A stretch of DNA of 64,000 bases from JACRBR01 sp964371355 (GTDB taxonomy: Bacteria; Chloroflexota; Dehalococcoidia; DSTF01; JACRBR01), in NCBI GenBank assembly GCA_964371355.1, contig CAYJMG010000002.1, positions 1 through 64,000 of the forward strand. Reading direction: 5' to 3'. Made by a program: the position numbers and the translations under genes. Under the pieces are notes generated by a model. That model ran no database searches and was not told the DNA's origin. It was given only the letters and a program-made list of their open reading frames with translations. Shown here one piece after another: positions 51,851-60,297 of the stretch. Position 1 is the stretch's first letter. Every line of letters starts with the position of its first letter.

Positions 51851-52646
51851 CACTGACCTCCTGAACAAGGGGCAGTCCGGGCTTGAGGCTCTTCCAAGAG
51901 CCGTAGGGCACGGTGCCGGTCGTGGCTTCCGCCTTGGCACAGACTAGGTAGTTGCGCCAGTCGCGGATCTCCTCGTTGCCGCCAAAGAAGTTCGCCAGCT
52001 CGACTTGGAAGGTGCTGCCGGCTTCACCGTGGTACTCCACCACGAGCGTGAGGCGGTCCTGCTGAAGGAGTTTTGCGGTCGCTTGGCGGATGCCCGACTC
52101 GACGTTCATCGCGGCGACGAAGTTGCTGAGAAGCTCTGCCCCGGGTGAAGCGTTGTCGCCCTTGCCGGTCGAAGCGGAGGCCAGGTCAAGGAGGGGCATC
52201 GAGAAGTGGGCGACCGGTACACCCGGCTCGTCCGGAAAGCCGAGCGTTAGGTTGGGGTCTTCTCGCGTCCCTTCCAGCAAGAGATAGGCGAAGCGGCCGT
52301 GTGGCAGTTGTGGGTGTCCGCCCAGGTATTGGCAGCGCGTCGCAAGCATGACTTCGTCTTGGCTTGAAAAGCGACGCAACTGGATGTTGGTGTAGAGCCA
52401 GTCAACGACGGGATCAACCGCCCAGAAGATCCAGGGAAGGATAACGATGAGGAAGAGGAAGAAGGCGCCACCATCGCTGCCGTTGGCCGAGTAGGAGAGG
52501 AGCATGATCTGAAACCAGATGATGCCCCAGATCAGGCCGGGAACGCTGACCTGAACGAGGCGATCGAGCAGGGAGCCCGCCAGCCAACGCCGGACCATCG
52601 GTCTTATCGCCAGGGCATGACGGCTTGAGGTGAACCACCAAACCAT
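51789..52646 (-). CDS. Membrane protein of the transfer module
   Basis: From the ATG at 52646 the 285-residue protein has two or three N-terminal membrane helices (LIWGIIWFQIMLLSY, FFLFLIVILPWIFWAV) and a soluble C-terminal part with RFAYLLLEGTRED and FVAAMNVESGIRQAT. It precedes the coupling ATPase gene and overlaps it, so the two likely act together at the membrane. No family is named with certainty. Confidence 0.7.
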   Translation of the reverse strand: MVWWFTSSRHALAIRPMVRRWLAGSLLDRLVQVSVPGLIWGIIWFQIMLLSYSANGSDGGAFFLFLIVILPWIFWAVDPVVDWLYTNIQLRRFSSQDEVMLATRCQYLGGHPQLPHGRFAYLLLEGTREDPNLTLGFPDEPGVPVAHFSMPLLDLASASTGKGDNASPGAELLSNFVAAMNVESGIRQATAKLLQQDRLTLVVEYHGEAGSTFQVELANFFGGNEEIRDWRNYLVCAKAEATTGTVPYGSWKSLKPGLPLVQEVSDGSARDGRQPPFRRSAFARR

Positions 52647-52657
52647 GTGACGTCTCC

Positions 52658-53563
52658 TTAACCAAACAACGGGAACAAGCCGGAACGCCCGGCGACCTGC
52701 CAGATTGGAGCACTGAACATCGAGCTCGGCGTGAGCTCGGTCAGGTTCGTGAACCAGAAGAGACTCTGACCCCCTTCGGCCTCGGTCCAAGTCTTGATGC
52801 GCTCCAGCCGTCCGCGATCACGTTCGTTAGGGCCGACGATGAAGAGGACGCGCAGGCTGTCCGTGCCGAAACGGCGACTGTACGCGCCCGTCGTCTTCCA
52901 TTCGCCTAGGGCTCGAATCTTGGTCTTGAACGGCTTTTCCTCGACCGTCGCGCGGTCGAGTTCGACGGCGAAGCCGAGTGGTGACGCCTCTGCGGCCAGC
53001 TGGAAGTAGCCGTCGGGGATGACGGCGAGCCTCTTCTGAGGATTCTTGGGGTCCTTCACCAAGTCGCGCATTACACTGCTTCTGAGTTCGCGTTCGTCTG
53101 TCCAGACGAGGTCGAAGCCCTGTTCGGTGGCCGCGATCGTAGCACAGATACGAGCTTGATTGGTAGCCAACAGATGTTCGAGAAAGTACAGCTCGCGGTC
53201 GTTGTCAATTGGCCGCCAGTTGATCTGGGCGAGACCGCTGCCGGTTTGCCCGTCGAGCAAGTTCTTGCCCTTCTTGTCCAGGCAATAGGCCGCGCGGTTC
53301 GCGCCGAAGCGCGATCGGAGCGGCAAGAGACGGCGGTCGAGGTAGCCGTTGTGATAGAGGAGCGTGAGCCGCCGTTTGCAGGATGATGCTGTGCTCGGCG
53401 TGAACAGCAGTTGCTGAATCTGTTCTTGCGTTGCAAACCGCAGCTCGTAGACCCAACGGATGATCTCTTGGTCGCGCGGAGTCAGCAGCATCCTTGGTGG
53501 TTGTTCCGCGCGCTTGTAGCGCGGTAGTCGGTTCTGCTTGCGGTCGGAGGACTGGATGGTCAT
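52658..53563 (-). CDS. Replic_Relax family protein
   Basis: The 301-residue protein matches the replication-relaxation family (winged-helix proteins found on Gram-positive and Chloroflexota plasmids and ICEs): LTPRDQEIIRWVYELRFAT, EQIQQLLFTPS with RRLTLLYHNGYLDRR, then YFLEHLLATNQARI and FAVELDRATVEEKPFKTKI. It begins the transfer operon (followed by the membrane protein and coupling ATPase) and probably acts at the DNA processing stage of transfer or replication. Confidence 0.85.
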   Translation of the reverse strand: MTIQSSDRKQNRLPRYKRAEQPPRMLLTPRDQEIIRWVYELRFATQEQIQQLLFTPSTASSCKRRLTLLYHNGYLDRRLLPLRSRFGANRAAYCLDKKGKNLLDGQTGSGLAQINWRPIDNDRELYFLEHLLATNQARICATIAATEQGFDLVWTDERELRSSVMRDLVKDPKNPQKRLAVIPDGYFQLAAEASPLGFAVELDRATVEEKPFKTKIRALGEWKTTGAYSRRFGTDSLRVLFIVGPNERDRGRLERIKTWTEAEGGQSLFWFTNLTELTPSSMFSAPIWQVAGRSGLFPLFG

Positions 53564-54020
53564 GAGAATCCCCTGTGGGCCGCTGATAGGGTCTGTGACG
53601 GCAGAATGGCTGTGACAACGACCAAGTCCTCGGTCCGCATGCAGTCAGGCCGCCCTAGCGGCCGGTCCTGGCGCGAGAGAAGGGGGTCAAGGGGGAATTC
53701 CGAGCGCCCGCTGTTGTCGGCGTGAGCCGACCACCACCGCGAACCGGAGGAACAGCGTGACGACGGCCGGTCGCTGTGAAACAGCGAGCGGGCGGGGGTG
53801 GTCGGGTCCGTGGACGGTAGCCCGTAGGGAGGCGCCGCGAGACCGACAACAGCTGGGATCCGATTGAGGGGAGCTTGTTTGTTGGCCCAAACAGATTCCC
53901 TCGGAGAGGAGACCAGAGTTCCCCCTTGTCCGAGCGTGCAGCGAGGATCCGACTCATAGGGAGGTCCAGCTTCAGGCTTGTGAAAGCCAACCCTAGTAGC
54001 CAAGGGCGCTAACCAGAGTT
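53564..54020. other. Structured non-coding region, candidate oriT or RNA
   Basis: No convincing gene lies here. GCTGTTGTCGG (53710-53720) pairs exactly with CCGACAACAGC (53843-53853). Inside them CCGACCACCACCGCG (53727-53741) pairs imperfectly with CGGGCGGGGGTGGTCGG (about 53788-53804), and TCGCTGT-gaa-ACAGCGA (53771-53787) is a perfect hairpin. The nested arms over 144 bp, directly upstream of the Replic_Relax gene, fit a transfer origin or structured leader RNA. I cannot match it to a known family. Confidence 0.6.
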
Positions 54021-54278
54021 TCATCGCAGTTCCTCTTGCTCTCTAAGGTGCCTCAGGTCGAGCCGAATCGTCCTTGTCTGGAAGACCGGATCGCGAGGAA
54101 TGGCGATGTCTTTGGCGATGAGTGATTGGAGATGGGCTTTGAGCAGGGGCTTGAGGCGTGCGTAGGCGACACGAGCTGTGGAGGCTTGCCCGTAGATGCT
54201 GGGGAACGCGGGAGCGTAGGCGATGTAGCCCTTTGGTTGTCGAACGATGACGATGAGGTAGGTGGCTGTGTTGGTCAT
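54021..54278 (-). CDS. HicB-like protein
   Basis: The 85-residue product resembles the HicB antitoxin fold: YLIVIVRQPKGYIAYAPAFP, then SIYGQASTARVAYARLKPLL and LIAKDIAIPRD. No HicA partner is adjacent. It starts 246 bp downstream (in its own direction) of the small helical gene and may be an orphan HicB or regulator. Confidence 0.65.
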   Translation of the reverse strand: MTNTATYLIVIVRQPKGYIAYAPAFPSIYGQASTARVAYARLKPLLKAHLQSLIAKDIAIPRDPVFQTRTIRLDLRHLREQEELR

Positions 54279-54525
54279 GGTCGATCCATATCTGGGTCGG
54301 CCGTAAGCGCATCCCTGCGGCTGGCTTGCTTCCAGGCGCGGATAAGCGCCGACTTAGCGAAGCAAGCGCTAAGTCCAATACCGTCTTTTCGCGAGACGAA
54401 TACAGAGCCGACCCTAACGGAGAGTCGATTCTCTCATTCGGGATACGTTCGGTGTCAAGATGGTAATTTCAGCGGGGTGGGTGGCAGCCAGAGGAGTGAC
54501 GATCGAGGAAGGGCCGCAAGTGTCC

Positions 54526-54711
54526 TTAGCGCAGTAGGTCGCGGACGTAGAGCACAACGGTATCGAGGCTCTGCTCCAGTTGGCGTGCCTTGTTGAGCAC
54601 GTCCTGGCGTAGTCCATACAGCTGTCGGTATGACTCGCTGTAGGGCTTGCGTCGATAGGTGGTTGGGCGCTCGGTCTCAGATGTCTGCACTTCTCGTTCT
54701 TCTTCTGCCAT
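54526..54711 (-). CDS. Small charged helical protein of the island
   Basis: From the ATG at 54711 (or GTG at 54726) the product has about 61 residues: an acidic N-terminus and a helix with ESYRQLYGLRQDVLNKARQL and LDTVVLYVRDLLR. No family is recognised. It resembles the 36.3-kb small gene in composition only. Confidence 0.45.
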   Translation of the reverse strand: MAEEEREVQTSETERPTTYRRKPYSESYRQLYGLRQDVLNKARQLEQSLDTVVLYVRDLLR

Positions 54712-54797
54712 TGGTCGGTTCACCACCTTTCGGCGGAGACGCTAGGTGTTTAATGAGGTTGCGTCTCCTCACCCGACCGCCAGCTCCTTGGCGAAAT

Positions 54798-54824
54798 CAG
54801 CGTAGCTGACGCTAGCCAGCGTAG
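54798..54824. promoter_or_regulatory. Direct repeats upstream of an XRE gene
   Basis: CAGCGTAG occurs at 54798-54805 and 54817-54824, about two helical turns apart, and AGCGT-agctg-ACGCT forms an inverted repeat with the first. They could be operator sites for the XRE protein at 54949. Confidence 0.4.
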
Positions 54825-54948
54825 TCCTTGACTGCTCGTCATTGACGAGAAGTCAGGCCGGATCAAAGATAGACCTCGAAAGGAGGGCGGATGTAGTCCA
54901 GGTCGCTGCGACGGTCAGGTCAGCCTTCTGTGTGTTTGGGAGGTGACC

Positions 54949-55245
54949 ATGAACCACGCAGCAACCAGTCGTTCGGGTGGCGCCGGGCTGAGGAGAAGTC
55001 CTCTGACAGAGCTTCTTGGCGACATCCGAGAGAAAACGAGCAAGTCGCAGGCAGAGATCGCCCGTGACAGCTGGCTGAACGAGAGCTACGTCTCTCGGCT
55101 GTTCTCGGGCGAGCGGGCCAATCCTAGCCGGGACGCGCTGATACTGCTCGGCGCGTTCGGCCTGGAGCTTCCGGTTCCGGAAGTTGATGAACTTCTGCTG
55201 GCGGCGGACTACAAGCAGCTAGTCCTGCCTCAGAGCCTCAGGTGA
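54949..55245 (+). CDS. XRE-family DNA-binding protein
   Basis: The 98-residue protein begins at the ATG at 54949 (GGGAGG 5 nt before). It has a HTH region with LGDIREKTSKSQAEIARDSW and LNESYVSRLFSGERANPSRD plus a short C-terminal helix. It is divergent from the small helical gene and lies between the transfer module and the integrase, so it may control one of them. Confidence 0.8.
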   Translation: MNHAATSRSGGAGLRRSPLTELLGDIREKTSKSQAEIARDSWLNESYVSRLFSGERANPSRDALILLGAFGLELPVPEVDELLLAADYKQLVLPQSLR

Positions 55246-55280
55246 GGTAAGAGGGAGGCTGCCTGACACCGCCCTCCTCT

Positions 55281-56024
55281 TCAATCAGATGCGGGAGCCA
55301 CGTCGAGAATCCGGTTCGCCAGTTGGTCGAGCGACTTGAGGATAGTCTGCTCCTCCGATGCAGGTACATCTACCTCGGCGTGATCGATCGTCATTCGATC
55401 CGACCCGAGATCGACATCCATGCGCTCGCCATTCTTTGCGAACGAGGAGTGGATCGCAGTCGCCATGATGTCGCGGTAGAGCACGTCGCGCAAAGCGCGG
55501 ATGGCTTCACCAAACTCTCGTAAGGCGGGCGGGTGCCCCGGGAACGCGTTGCGAAACTGCGTCGCCAGAGCGGTCAGCGCCGCCTGATGCTCGGGAAATA
55601 TATGCATCTGGGCAGCGATGCTGTTAACGTCCCTGATGACGGCATAGAGAGTCACGTCCTCGTCGTCTAGCTCGATCTGCTTGAGCTCGCCGTCTTCGAG
55701 TTCGGCAACGATGTCCACATTGGCCTGGTGACATTTCGAACAGAACTGAAAGCGCACGCCGCCGCCCGTGGCTGGCATCTGACCATGCTCCACGACTTGC
55801 GGGTCGGGCTCATGTTTGCCGCCAAGCGGGCAGACGAAGCGCTTCCAGTCGATGGGTTCGTCTTCCGGAACACCCTGGTACCAGCGATCGATCAGAACCT
55901 CGCCAGCGGAGAACAAGTGTAGGAATTGTTCGCCATCGTGGTCCCGGTACTGTTGTCGTTCGGTGTCGGCGTCACCGGCGGCTTCTAGGTCGTGGGTAGG
56001 TTTCGGGATCTGCAACCAGCGCAT
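55281..56024 (-). CDS. Hypothetical protein near the integrase
   Basis: The 247-residue protein has an acidic N-terminus, the stretch KRFVCPLGGKHEPDP...FQFCSKCHQAN with a C-x-x-C pair and one more Cys/His pair, and a helical C-terminus. No family is recognised. Its position next to the integrase suggests a role in element biology. Confidence 0.55.
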   Translation of the reverse strand: MRWLQIPKPTHDLEAAGDADTERQQYRDHDGEQFLHLFSAGEVLIDRWYQGVPEDEPIDWKRFVCPLGGKHEPDPQVVEHGQMPATGGGVRFQFCSKCHQANVDIVAELEDGELKQIELDDEDVTLYAVIRDVNSIAAQMHIFPEHQAALTALATQFRNAFPGHPPALREFGEAIRALRDVLYRDIMATAIHSSFAKNGERMDVDLGSDRMTIDHAEVDVPASEEQTILKSLDQLANRILDVAPASD

Positions 56025-56095
56025 GGCGCTCTCTCCTGAGTAAGATCGTTCTATCGTGCAGCGTTCGTCAAGCGCTGCGCAATGGGGCGTATCCC

Positions 56096-57142
56096 CTACT
56101 TCACCACACGCAATCCTCGCCGCCTCCGAGGCTGCACCAGCCGCGATTGCGGGCTGGTCTTGCGCGCGCCCGCGATCAAGTCCATTGGCGATGCACGTCG
56201 TTCAAGCAGACTGCGCTGGACGTTGGCTTCGTTCACGTAGCGACGCACCATCTCCAGCGACGTGTGTCCAAGAATTTGTTGCAGCCTGAGCGGATCGCCC
56301 ACCTCCTTCACCAGGTAGTTGGTGGCGAATGTGTGACGCAGCAGGTGCAGGTGCACGCGCTTGATGTCGGCTCGCTCGCCGGCTCGCCTGAGAACTCTGG
56401 TGAGCGCGTTGACCGTCATGGGTTCGCCGTTGCTGTCGAGGAAGAGGTAAGGGCTATCTCCGGTGACAAACTGCTTCCTGAAGCGGTCACGCCACCTTAG
56501 AAGGGCGTCCTGACATGTCTGTCCGATAGGGACTAACCGCTCCTTGTTCCCTTTTCCGAGCACCTTGAGGTAACCCTGCTCCAGGTGGGCGTTCTCGGTG
56601 TGGAGACCGCAGATCTCGAAAGCGCGAAGTCCGCAGTCCAGGATGGTCCAAATCATCGCGAAGCCTCGGGCACCGAAGGGTTCATCCCGGTCGAACGCGG
56701 CGAGGAGCCGCTTTACCTCCTCGTCGGTCAAGACCTCCTTGACCTTCTGGGTCGCCTTGGGAGGCTTGAGCGGCTTGAGGATGTTGGTGTCGGTGTACCC
56801 GTCCTCGTTCAGCCACGTCGAGAAGGCGCGCAGGCCACGCACGATGCCGTTGATGTACGACGATGAAAGCGGTCCTTCCATCCGCGTGTGGGGGTTGTTG
56901 GGGTTGCGTTGTGTCCGCTCCTGTAGCTCGGCGATATAGCCGCGGACGTTCAGGATGCTGACATCGGCAAGGCAAGCGTCCGGGCCCAAGTAACGCTCAA
57001 AGAGTTCGAGCTTCTGCTCGTACCACTCCACTGTGCGGGCGGACTTGCCCACGGTCTTATTGAAGACCGTGAACCGCTGCCGCAGCTTCTCGAACGAAAT
57101 GGTGTCTTTCTTCATGGCTGACCAGCGAGTCCTCTTGGGCAT
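56096..57142 (-). CDS. int: Tyrosine recombinase, integrase of the element
   Basis: From the ATG at 57142 (AAGGAG 10 nt upstream; 57115 is an alternative) the 348-residue protein has the catalytic set R173 (DCGLRAFEICGL), K near GKGNKE, H286-L-L-R289 (HLHLLRHTFAT), H313 (LGHTS) and Y322 (RRYVNEAN). It has a normal N-terminal core-binding domain. Its coding end points away from the adjacent attachment site in tRNA-Arg, as expected for an element integrase. Confidence 0.95.
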   Translation of the reverse strand: MPKRTRWSAMKKDTISFEKLRQRFTVFNKTVGKSARTVEWYEQKLELFERYLGPDACLADVSILNVRGYIAELQERTQRNPNNPHTRMEGPLSSSYINGIVRGLRAFSTWLNEDGYTDTNILKPLKPPKATQKVKEVLTDEEVKRLLAAFDRDEPFGARGFAMIWTILDCGLRAFEICGLHTENAHLEQGYLKVLGKGNKERLVPIGQTCQDALLRWRDRFRKQFVTGDSPYLFLDSNGEPMTVNALTRVLRRAGERADIKRVHLHLLRHTFATNYLVKEVGDPLRLQQILGHTSLEMVRRYVNEANVQRSLLERRASPMDLIAGARKTSPQSRLVQPRRRRGLRVVK

Positions 57143-57253
57143 GATGCGATGGCTCCTTGCTGTAATGCAGCGACTGGAAGGCAAGGCGACCATCGGACTC
57201 GCCTGTCTCGCGGACATGGACCAGAAAAGTCCCATGGTCGCGAAACACGAGAA

Positions 57254-57273
57254 AGAGCGCGTTTCCGCGCTCT
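57254..57273 (-). terminator. Terminator-like hairpin after tRNA-Arg
   Basis: AGAGCGCG-gaaa-CGCGCTCT on the minus strand is a perfect 8-bp stem followed by TTTCTCGTGTTT. It lies 31 bp past the tRNA 3' end, inside the element, and may end the tRNA transcript. Confidence 0.55.
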
Positions 57274-57303
57274 CGTCCTCAAAACAGATTCAAAATGAAG
57301 GGT

Positions 57304-57348
57304 TGGCACCCCCGGCAGGATTCGAACCTGCGACCATCGGATTAGAAG
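57304..57348. other. Right attachment site, 45 bp of the tRNA-Arg 3' end
   Basis: Identical to 25900-25944. It is the 3' part of the intact tRNA-Arg gene, so the element reconstitutes the tRNA at its right end. Confidence 0.92.
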
Positions 57349-57379
57349 TCCGGCGCTCTGTCCACTGAGCTACGGGGGC
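57304..57379 (-). tRNA. tRNA-Arg (anticodon TCT)
   Basis: The 76-nt gene folds as a cloverleaf: acceptor GCCCCCG/CGGGGGT, D arm GCTC...GAGC, anticodon loop CTTCTAA with anticodon TCT, T arm GCAGG-TTCGAAT-CCTGC, encoded CCA. One mismatch (C27-A43) is in the anticodon stem. It reads AGA codons. It is the integration target of the 31.4-kb element. Confidence 0.95.
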
Positions 57380-57439
57380 TCGATGCGCACAAGGTAACAC
57401 GATGCCCGGCCGGGCTTCATACGGCGGTGAGGCCCGAAC

Positions 57440-57943
57440 TCAGGCGTCGGCCGCGGATCTTCTCGTGAGGACTTTGTGGAACCTGGCGGCGCCGCGGCCG
57501 CCCTGGCGGATGTCGACGATCTCCGTGTCCGCGAGGTCGGGGCTGGTTGTGAGATAGCGCTGGACCAGGCGGCCGACCGGCTGGGCCGCAACAACGGCCA
57601 GCATCGAAGCGAGGATCGCGTTCGGGAGCTTCTCAGCGCGGTTGGGGCCGCTGCCCAGCGCGAGCGTCGCGGCCAGCGCGGTCATCGCGCCGGCGACAGC
57701 GATGTTCGTCCCGCAGAGCGGCGTGACAGCCAGATGCCCTTCTCCACCCTTCAGCCGCGCCAACGCCTCGCGCGTGGACTCCTCGAGCAGCGGCGTGGGC
57801 ACGTCGGCGTAGAGAAAGTAGCCGTCGCCGGTCGCGCGGCCGACCATGCGCACGTCGTGACCGATCTTGCGGAGCAGCACCGTGATGGTGGCGTGCTCGA
57901 GCGCGTGGTTGCGGCGGACGGTTCCGATCAGCCTGTCGAGCAT
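57440..57943 (-). CDS. DUF6391-like protein
   Basis: From the ATG at 57943 the 167-residue product has RNHALEHATITVLLRK near the N-terminus, then GDGYFLYADVPT, a hydrophobic segment with VAGAMTALAATLALG and AILASMLAVVAAQPVGR, and a C-terminal part. This resembles DUF6391 proteins from Chloroflexota and cyanobacteria, small membrane-associated proteins of unknown function. The long upstream frame is not part of the gene. Confidence 0.75.
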   Translation of the reverse strand: MLDRLIGTVRRNHALEHATITVLLRKIGHDVRMVGRATGDGYFLYADVPTPLLEESTREALARLKGGEGHLAVTPLCGTNIAVAGAMTALAATLALGSGPNRAEKLPNAILASMLAVVAAQPVGRLVQRYLTTSPDLADTEIVDIRQGGRGAARFHKVLTRRSAADA

Positions 57944-58286
57944 GTGTCCCTCTCGCGGCTCTGCCTTCCTGGTGAAGTATATCGGCGGGCGTGAGCGGAC
58001 AGTGAACCGGGGGACAGCAGCGGCCTTGTCTCCGTGGCAGGGGCGAGCACCATACCACGCCCTTCCCGTGCGCTGAGGACGCATTCTGACGAATGTGATC
58101 GGGGCGCACTTGAACATCTCCCGGCCAGAAGCGCATCTTCTCCGCAAGGGAGGTGCACCCGCGCCTCAGGGGGCGCGCGTGTGTCCTGGGCTTGCTGGCG
58201 ACGGTGGAACCCACCGAGCGATTTCGGACCCTGCGCAGACCCAAAACTGCCGAGCAATCTCACCCGGGCATCCGCACCGGAGACGG
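57944..58286. other. Intergenic region without a recognised gene
   Basis: The 343 bp upstream of the DUF6391-like gene and downstream of hemL contain no frame with family features. Long plus-strand frames crossing it are mirror frames of hemL. Confidence 0.6.
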
Positions 58287-59579
58287 CTATCGGCTGGAGC
58301 TGAACGCCTCCAGGGCGGCGGCGAGGGTCTGGTCGAAGTCGCGCTGCTGGTGCGCGAGGCTGGCGAACATGACCTCGAACTGCGAAGGCGGGAGGTAGAC
58401 GCCGCGGTCCAGCATGGCGCGGAAGAAGCGGCCGTAACGCCCAGTGTCCGCGCCCTTCGCGGTCTCATAATCGCGGGGCGCTTCAGGTGCGAAGAAGACC
58501 GTGAGCATGGAGCCGAGCTGCGCGACGGTGACGCCTTCGCACTCGGCCCCACGCGCGGCGTCGCGCAGACCTTCGGCGAGGCGCGCGCCCATGTCGTCCA
58601 GCGTGCGATACAGGTTGGGGTTCGAGAGCGTGCGGAGGGTGACGATGCCGGCCGCCATGGCGAGCGGATTGCCGCTGAGCGTCCCAGCCTGGTAGACGGG
58701 CCCGCTGGGCGCGACCATGTCCATGATGTCCGCACGGCCGCCGTACGCGCCGACCGGAAGTCCGCCCCCGATGATCTTGCCCAGACATGTGATGTCAGGC
58801 ACGACGCCGTAGTAGAGCTGGGCGCCACCGAACGCGAGGCGAAAGCCGGTGATCACTTCGTCGAAGATGAGCAGCGCGCCGTGGGCGGCGGTGATGTCGC
58901 GGAGGAACTGCAGGAAGCCGGTCTCGGGCGGGACCAGCCCCATGTTTGCGGGCACGGGTTCGGTGATCAGCGCCGCGATCTGTGCGCCGTGTTCGGCGAA
59001 GGCGCGCTCGATCGCCGCGCGGTCGTTGAACGGCACGACCAGCGTCTCGGCAGTGAACGAGGCAGGGACACCCGCGCTGTCCGGCAGCCCGAGCGTCGCT
59101 ACGCCGGAGCCGGCTTTCGCGAGCAGGCCGTCGCTGTGGCCGTGGTAGCCGCCCTCGAACTTCACGATCTTGTCGCGCCCGGTGAAGGCTCGGGCGAGTC
59201 GGATCGCCGACATCGTGGCCTCAGTGCCGCTGTTCACGAATCGCACCTTGTCGACCGATGGGACGGCGTCGCAGACGATGCGCGCCAGCTCGACCTCCAG
59301 CTCCGTCGTGGCACCGTAGCTGGTGCCACGCTCGGCGGCCTTCTGGATGATCTGCACGACGGCAGGATGCGCGTGTCCGAGGATCAGCGGACCCCACGAG
59401 CCCACCCAGTCGACGTACTCGTTGCCGTCGGCGTCCCAGATCCGCGCGCCCCGGGCGTAGGCGACGACGATGGGGTCACCCCCAACAGCGTTAAAGGCGC
59501 GGACGGGCGAATCGACGCCGCCCGGCAGGAGCTGGCGCGCGGCTTCGTGGATCTGGCGTGAGCGTTCGTGCGCGGTCAC
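58287..59579 (-). CDS. hemL: Glutamate-1-semialdehyde 2,1-aminomutase
   Basis: This PLP enzyme makes 5-aminolevulinate from glutamate semialdehyde. The 430-residue protein starts at GTG 59579 and has LLPGGVDSPVRAFNAVGG, FVNSGTEATMSAIRLARAFT, the cofactor aspartate in IFDEVITGFRL and the PLP lysine in CLGKIIGGGLPVGAYGG. It works upstream of hemB in tetrapyrrole synthesis. It is followed by an HAD gene and dcd on the same strand in the order dcd, HAD, hemL. Confidence 0.97.
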   Translation of the reverse strand: MTAHERSRQIHEAARQLLPGGVDSPVRAFNAVGGDPIVVAYARGARIWDADGNEYVDWVGSWGPLILGHAHPAVVQIIQKAAERGTSYGATTELEVELARIVCDAVPSVDKVRFVNSGTEATMSAIRLARAFTGRDKIVKFEGGYHGHSDGLLAKAGSGVATLGLPDSAGVPASFTAETLVVPFNDRAAIERAFAEHGAQIAALITEPVPANMGLVPPETGFLQFLRDITAAHGALLIFDEVITGFRLAFGGAQLYYGVVPDITCLGKIIGGGLPVGAYGGRADIMDMVAPSGPVYQAGTLSGNPLAMAAGIVTLRTLSNPNLYRTLDDMGARLAEGLRDAARGAECEGVTVAQLGSMLTVFFAPEAPRDYETAKGADTGRYGRFFRAMLDRGVYLPPSQFEVMFASLAHQQRDFDQTLAAALEAFSSSR

Positions 59580-59614
59580 GGGTTCAGTGTAGGAGAGGCC
59601 CACAGCAGGGGCGA

Positions 59615-60286
59615 TCAGGCGCCAACGCGGCCCACGAGGTCGAGCGGGAAGTCGTCGAGGGCGTGGATGACGCACCCTGCGCCAGTGACCGGCGCGGCGG
59701 CCGTTTCCGTCGCCCGGAGCTGGATCGTGTGGCACCCGGCGGACGTCGCCGACATCAGGCCGTTGAGGCTGTCCTCGATCGCCACGCACTCCTCAGGAGC
59801 GTACCCCAGCTTTCGTGCTGCGAGGACGTACGGCGCCGGGTCCGGCTTCGTGCGCTCGACCATGTCCGCGGTCGAGAGCGCGTCGAACAGCCCGTCGAGG
59901 CCGGCCGCGGGCAGGATGGCTTCGACCCAGCGCAGGTACGAGGCCGTGCACAGCGCGACCGGCACACCACACTCGCGCAGCGTCTCGATCAGCTCGCGCG
60001 CGCCGGGGAGCGCGGGATGCGGCTCGCTCAATCGCCGCATCAACGGCGGCTCGTAACGTTCGAGCACCTGCTCCAGCGTGTCGGCGATGCCGAAGCGCTT
60101 ACGCAGCGTGTTCCAGGTGTGCGGCGTGGCGGAGCCGATGAGCGGCGCGTAGTCCTCGACGCCGATGTGGTGGCCGTACTGCGCCAGCACGTCGTTGACG
60201 GCGGCATAGAACGCCGGCTCGCTGTCCGTCAGCACGCCGTCCATATCGAAGATCACCGCGCGATAGCGGCTGTCCACAGGGCTCAT
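59615..60286 (-). CDS. HAD-superfamily phosphatase, beta-phosphoglucomutase-like
   Basis: From the ATG at 60286 the 223-residue protein has motif I FDMDGVLTDSE, motif II TAS (CTASYLRW), motif III KPDPAPYV and motif IV IEDSLNGLMSA. It should be a sugar- or nucleotide-phosphate phosphatase or mutase. It follows dcd by 11 bp, so a nucleotide-housekeeping role is plausible. Confidence 0.9.
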   Translation of the reverse strand: MSPVDSRYRAVIFDMDGVLTDSEPAFYAAVNDVLAQYGHHIGVEDYAPLIGSATPHTWNTLRKRFGIADTLEQVLERYEPPLMRRLSEPHPALPGARELIETLRECGVPVALCTASYLRWVEAILPAAGLDGLFDALSTADMVERTKPDPAPYVLAARKLGYAPEECVAIEDSLNGLMSATSAGCHTIQLRATETAAAPVTGAGCVIHALDDFPLDLVGRVGA

Positions 60287-60297
60287 GAGGCGATCCG

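Larger units (their letters stand above)
25900..57348. mobile_element. 31.4-kb integrative element in tRNA-Arg(TCT)
   Basis: The element is bounded by 45-bp identical copies of the tRNA-Arg 3' end, and a tyrosine recombinase lies next to the intact tRNA at the right end. Backbone functions are a VirD4/TraG-like ATPase with membrane partner, a Replic_Relax protein, DUF2958, an ExeA-like ATPase with a small partner and an HTH protein near repeats. Cargo is a type I restriction system, C-type regulator, VapBC, AlbA_2-like protein and several unknown genes. No relaxase or VirB4 is recognised, so it is probably mobilizable or plasmid-like rather than fully conjugative. Confidence 0.9.

Noticed and set aside
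53560..54024. Minus-strand frame of 154 codons before the Replic_Relax gene
   Set aside because: Low-complexity composition, no ribosome binding site and no motif; the area is better explained by inverted repeats.
58095..59561. Long plus-strand frame (488 codons)
   Set aside because: It is the antisense of hemL, whose motifs and length are certain.
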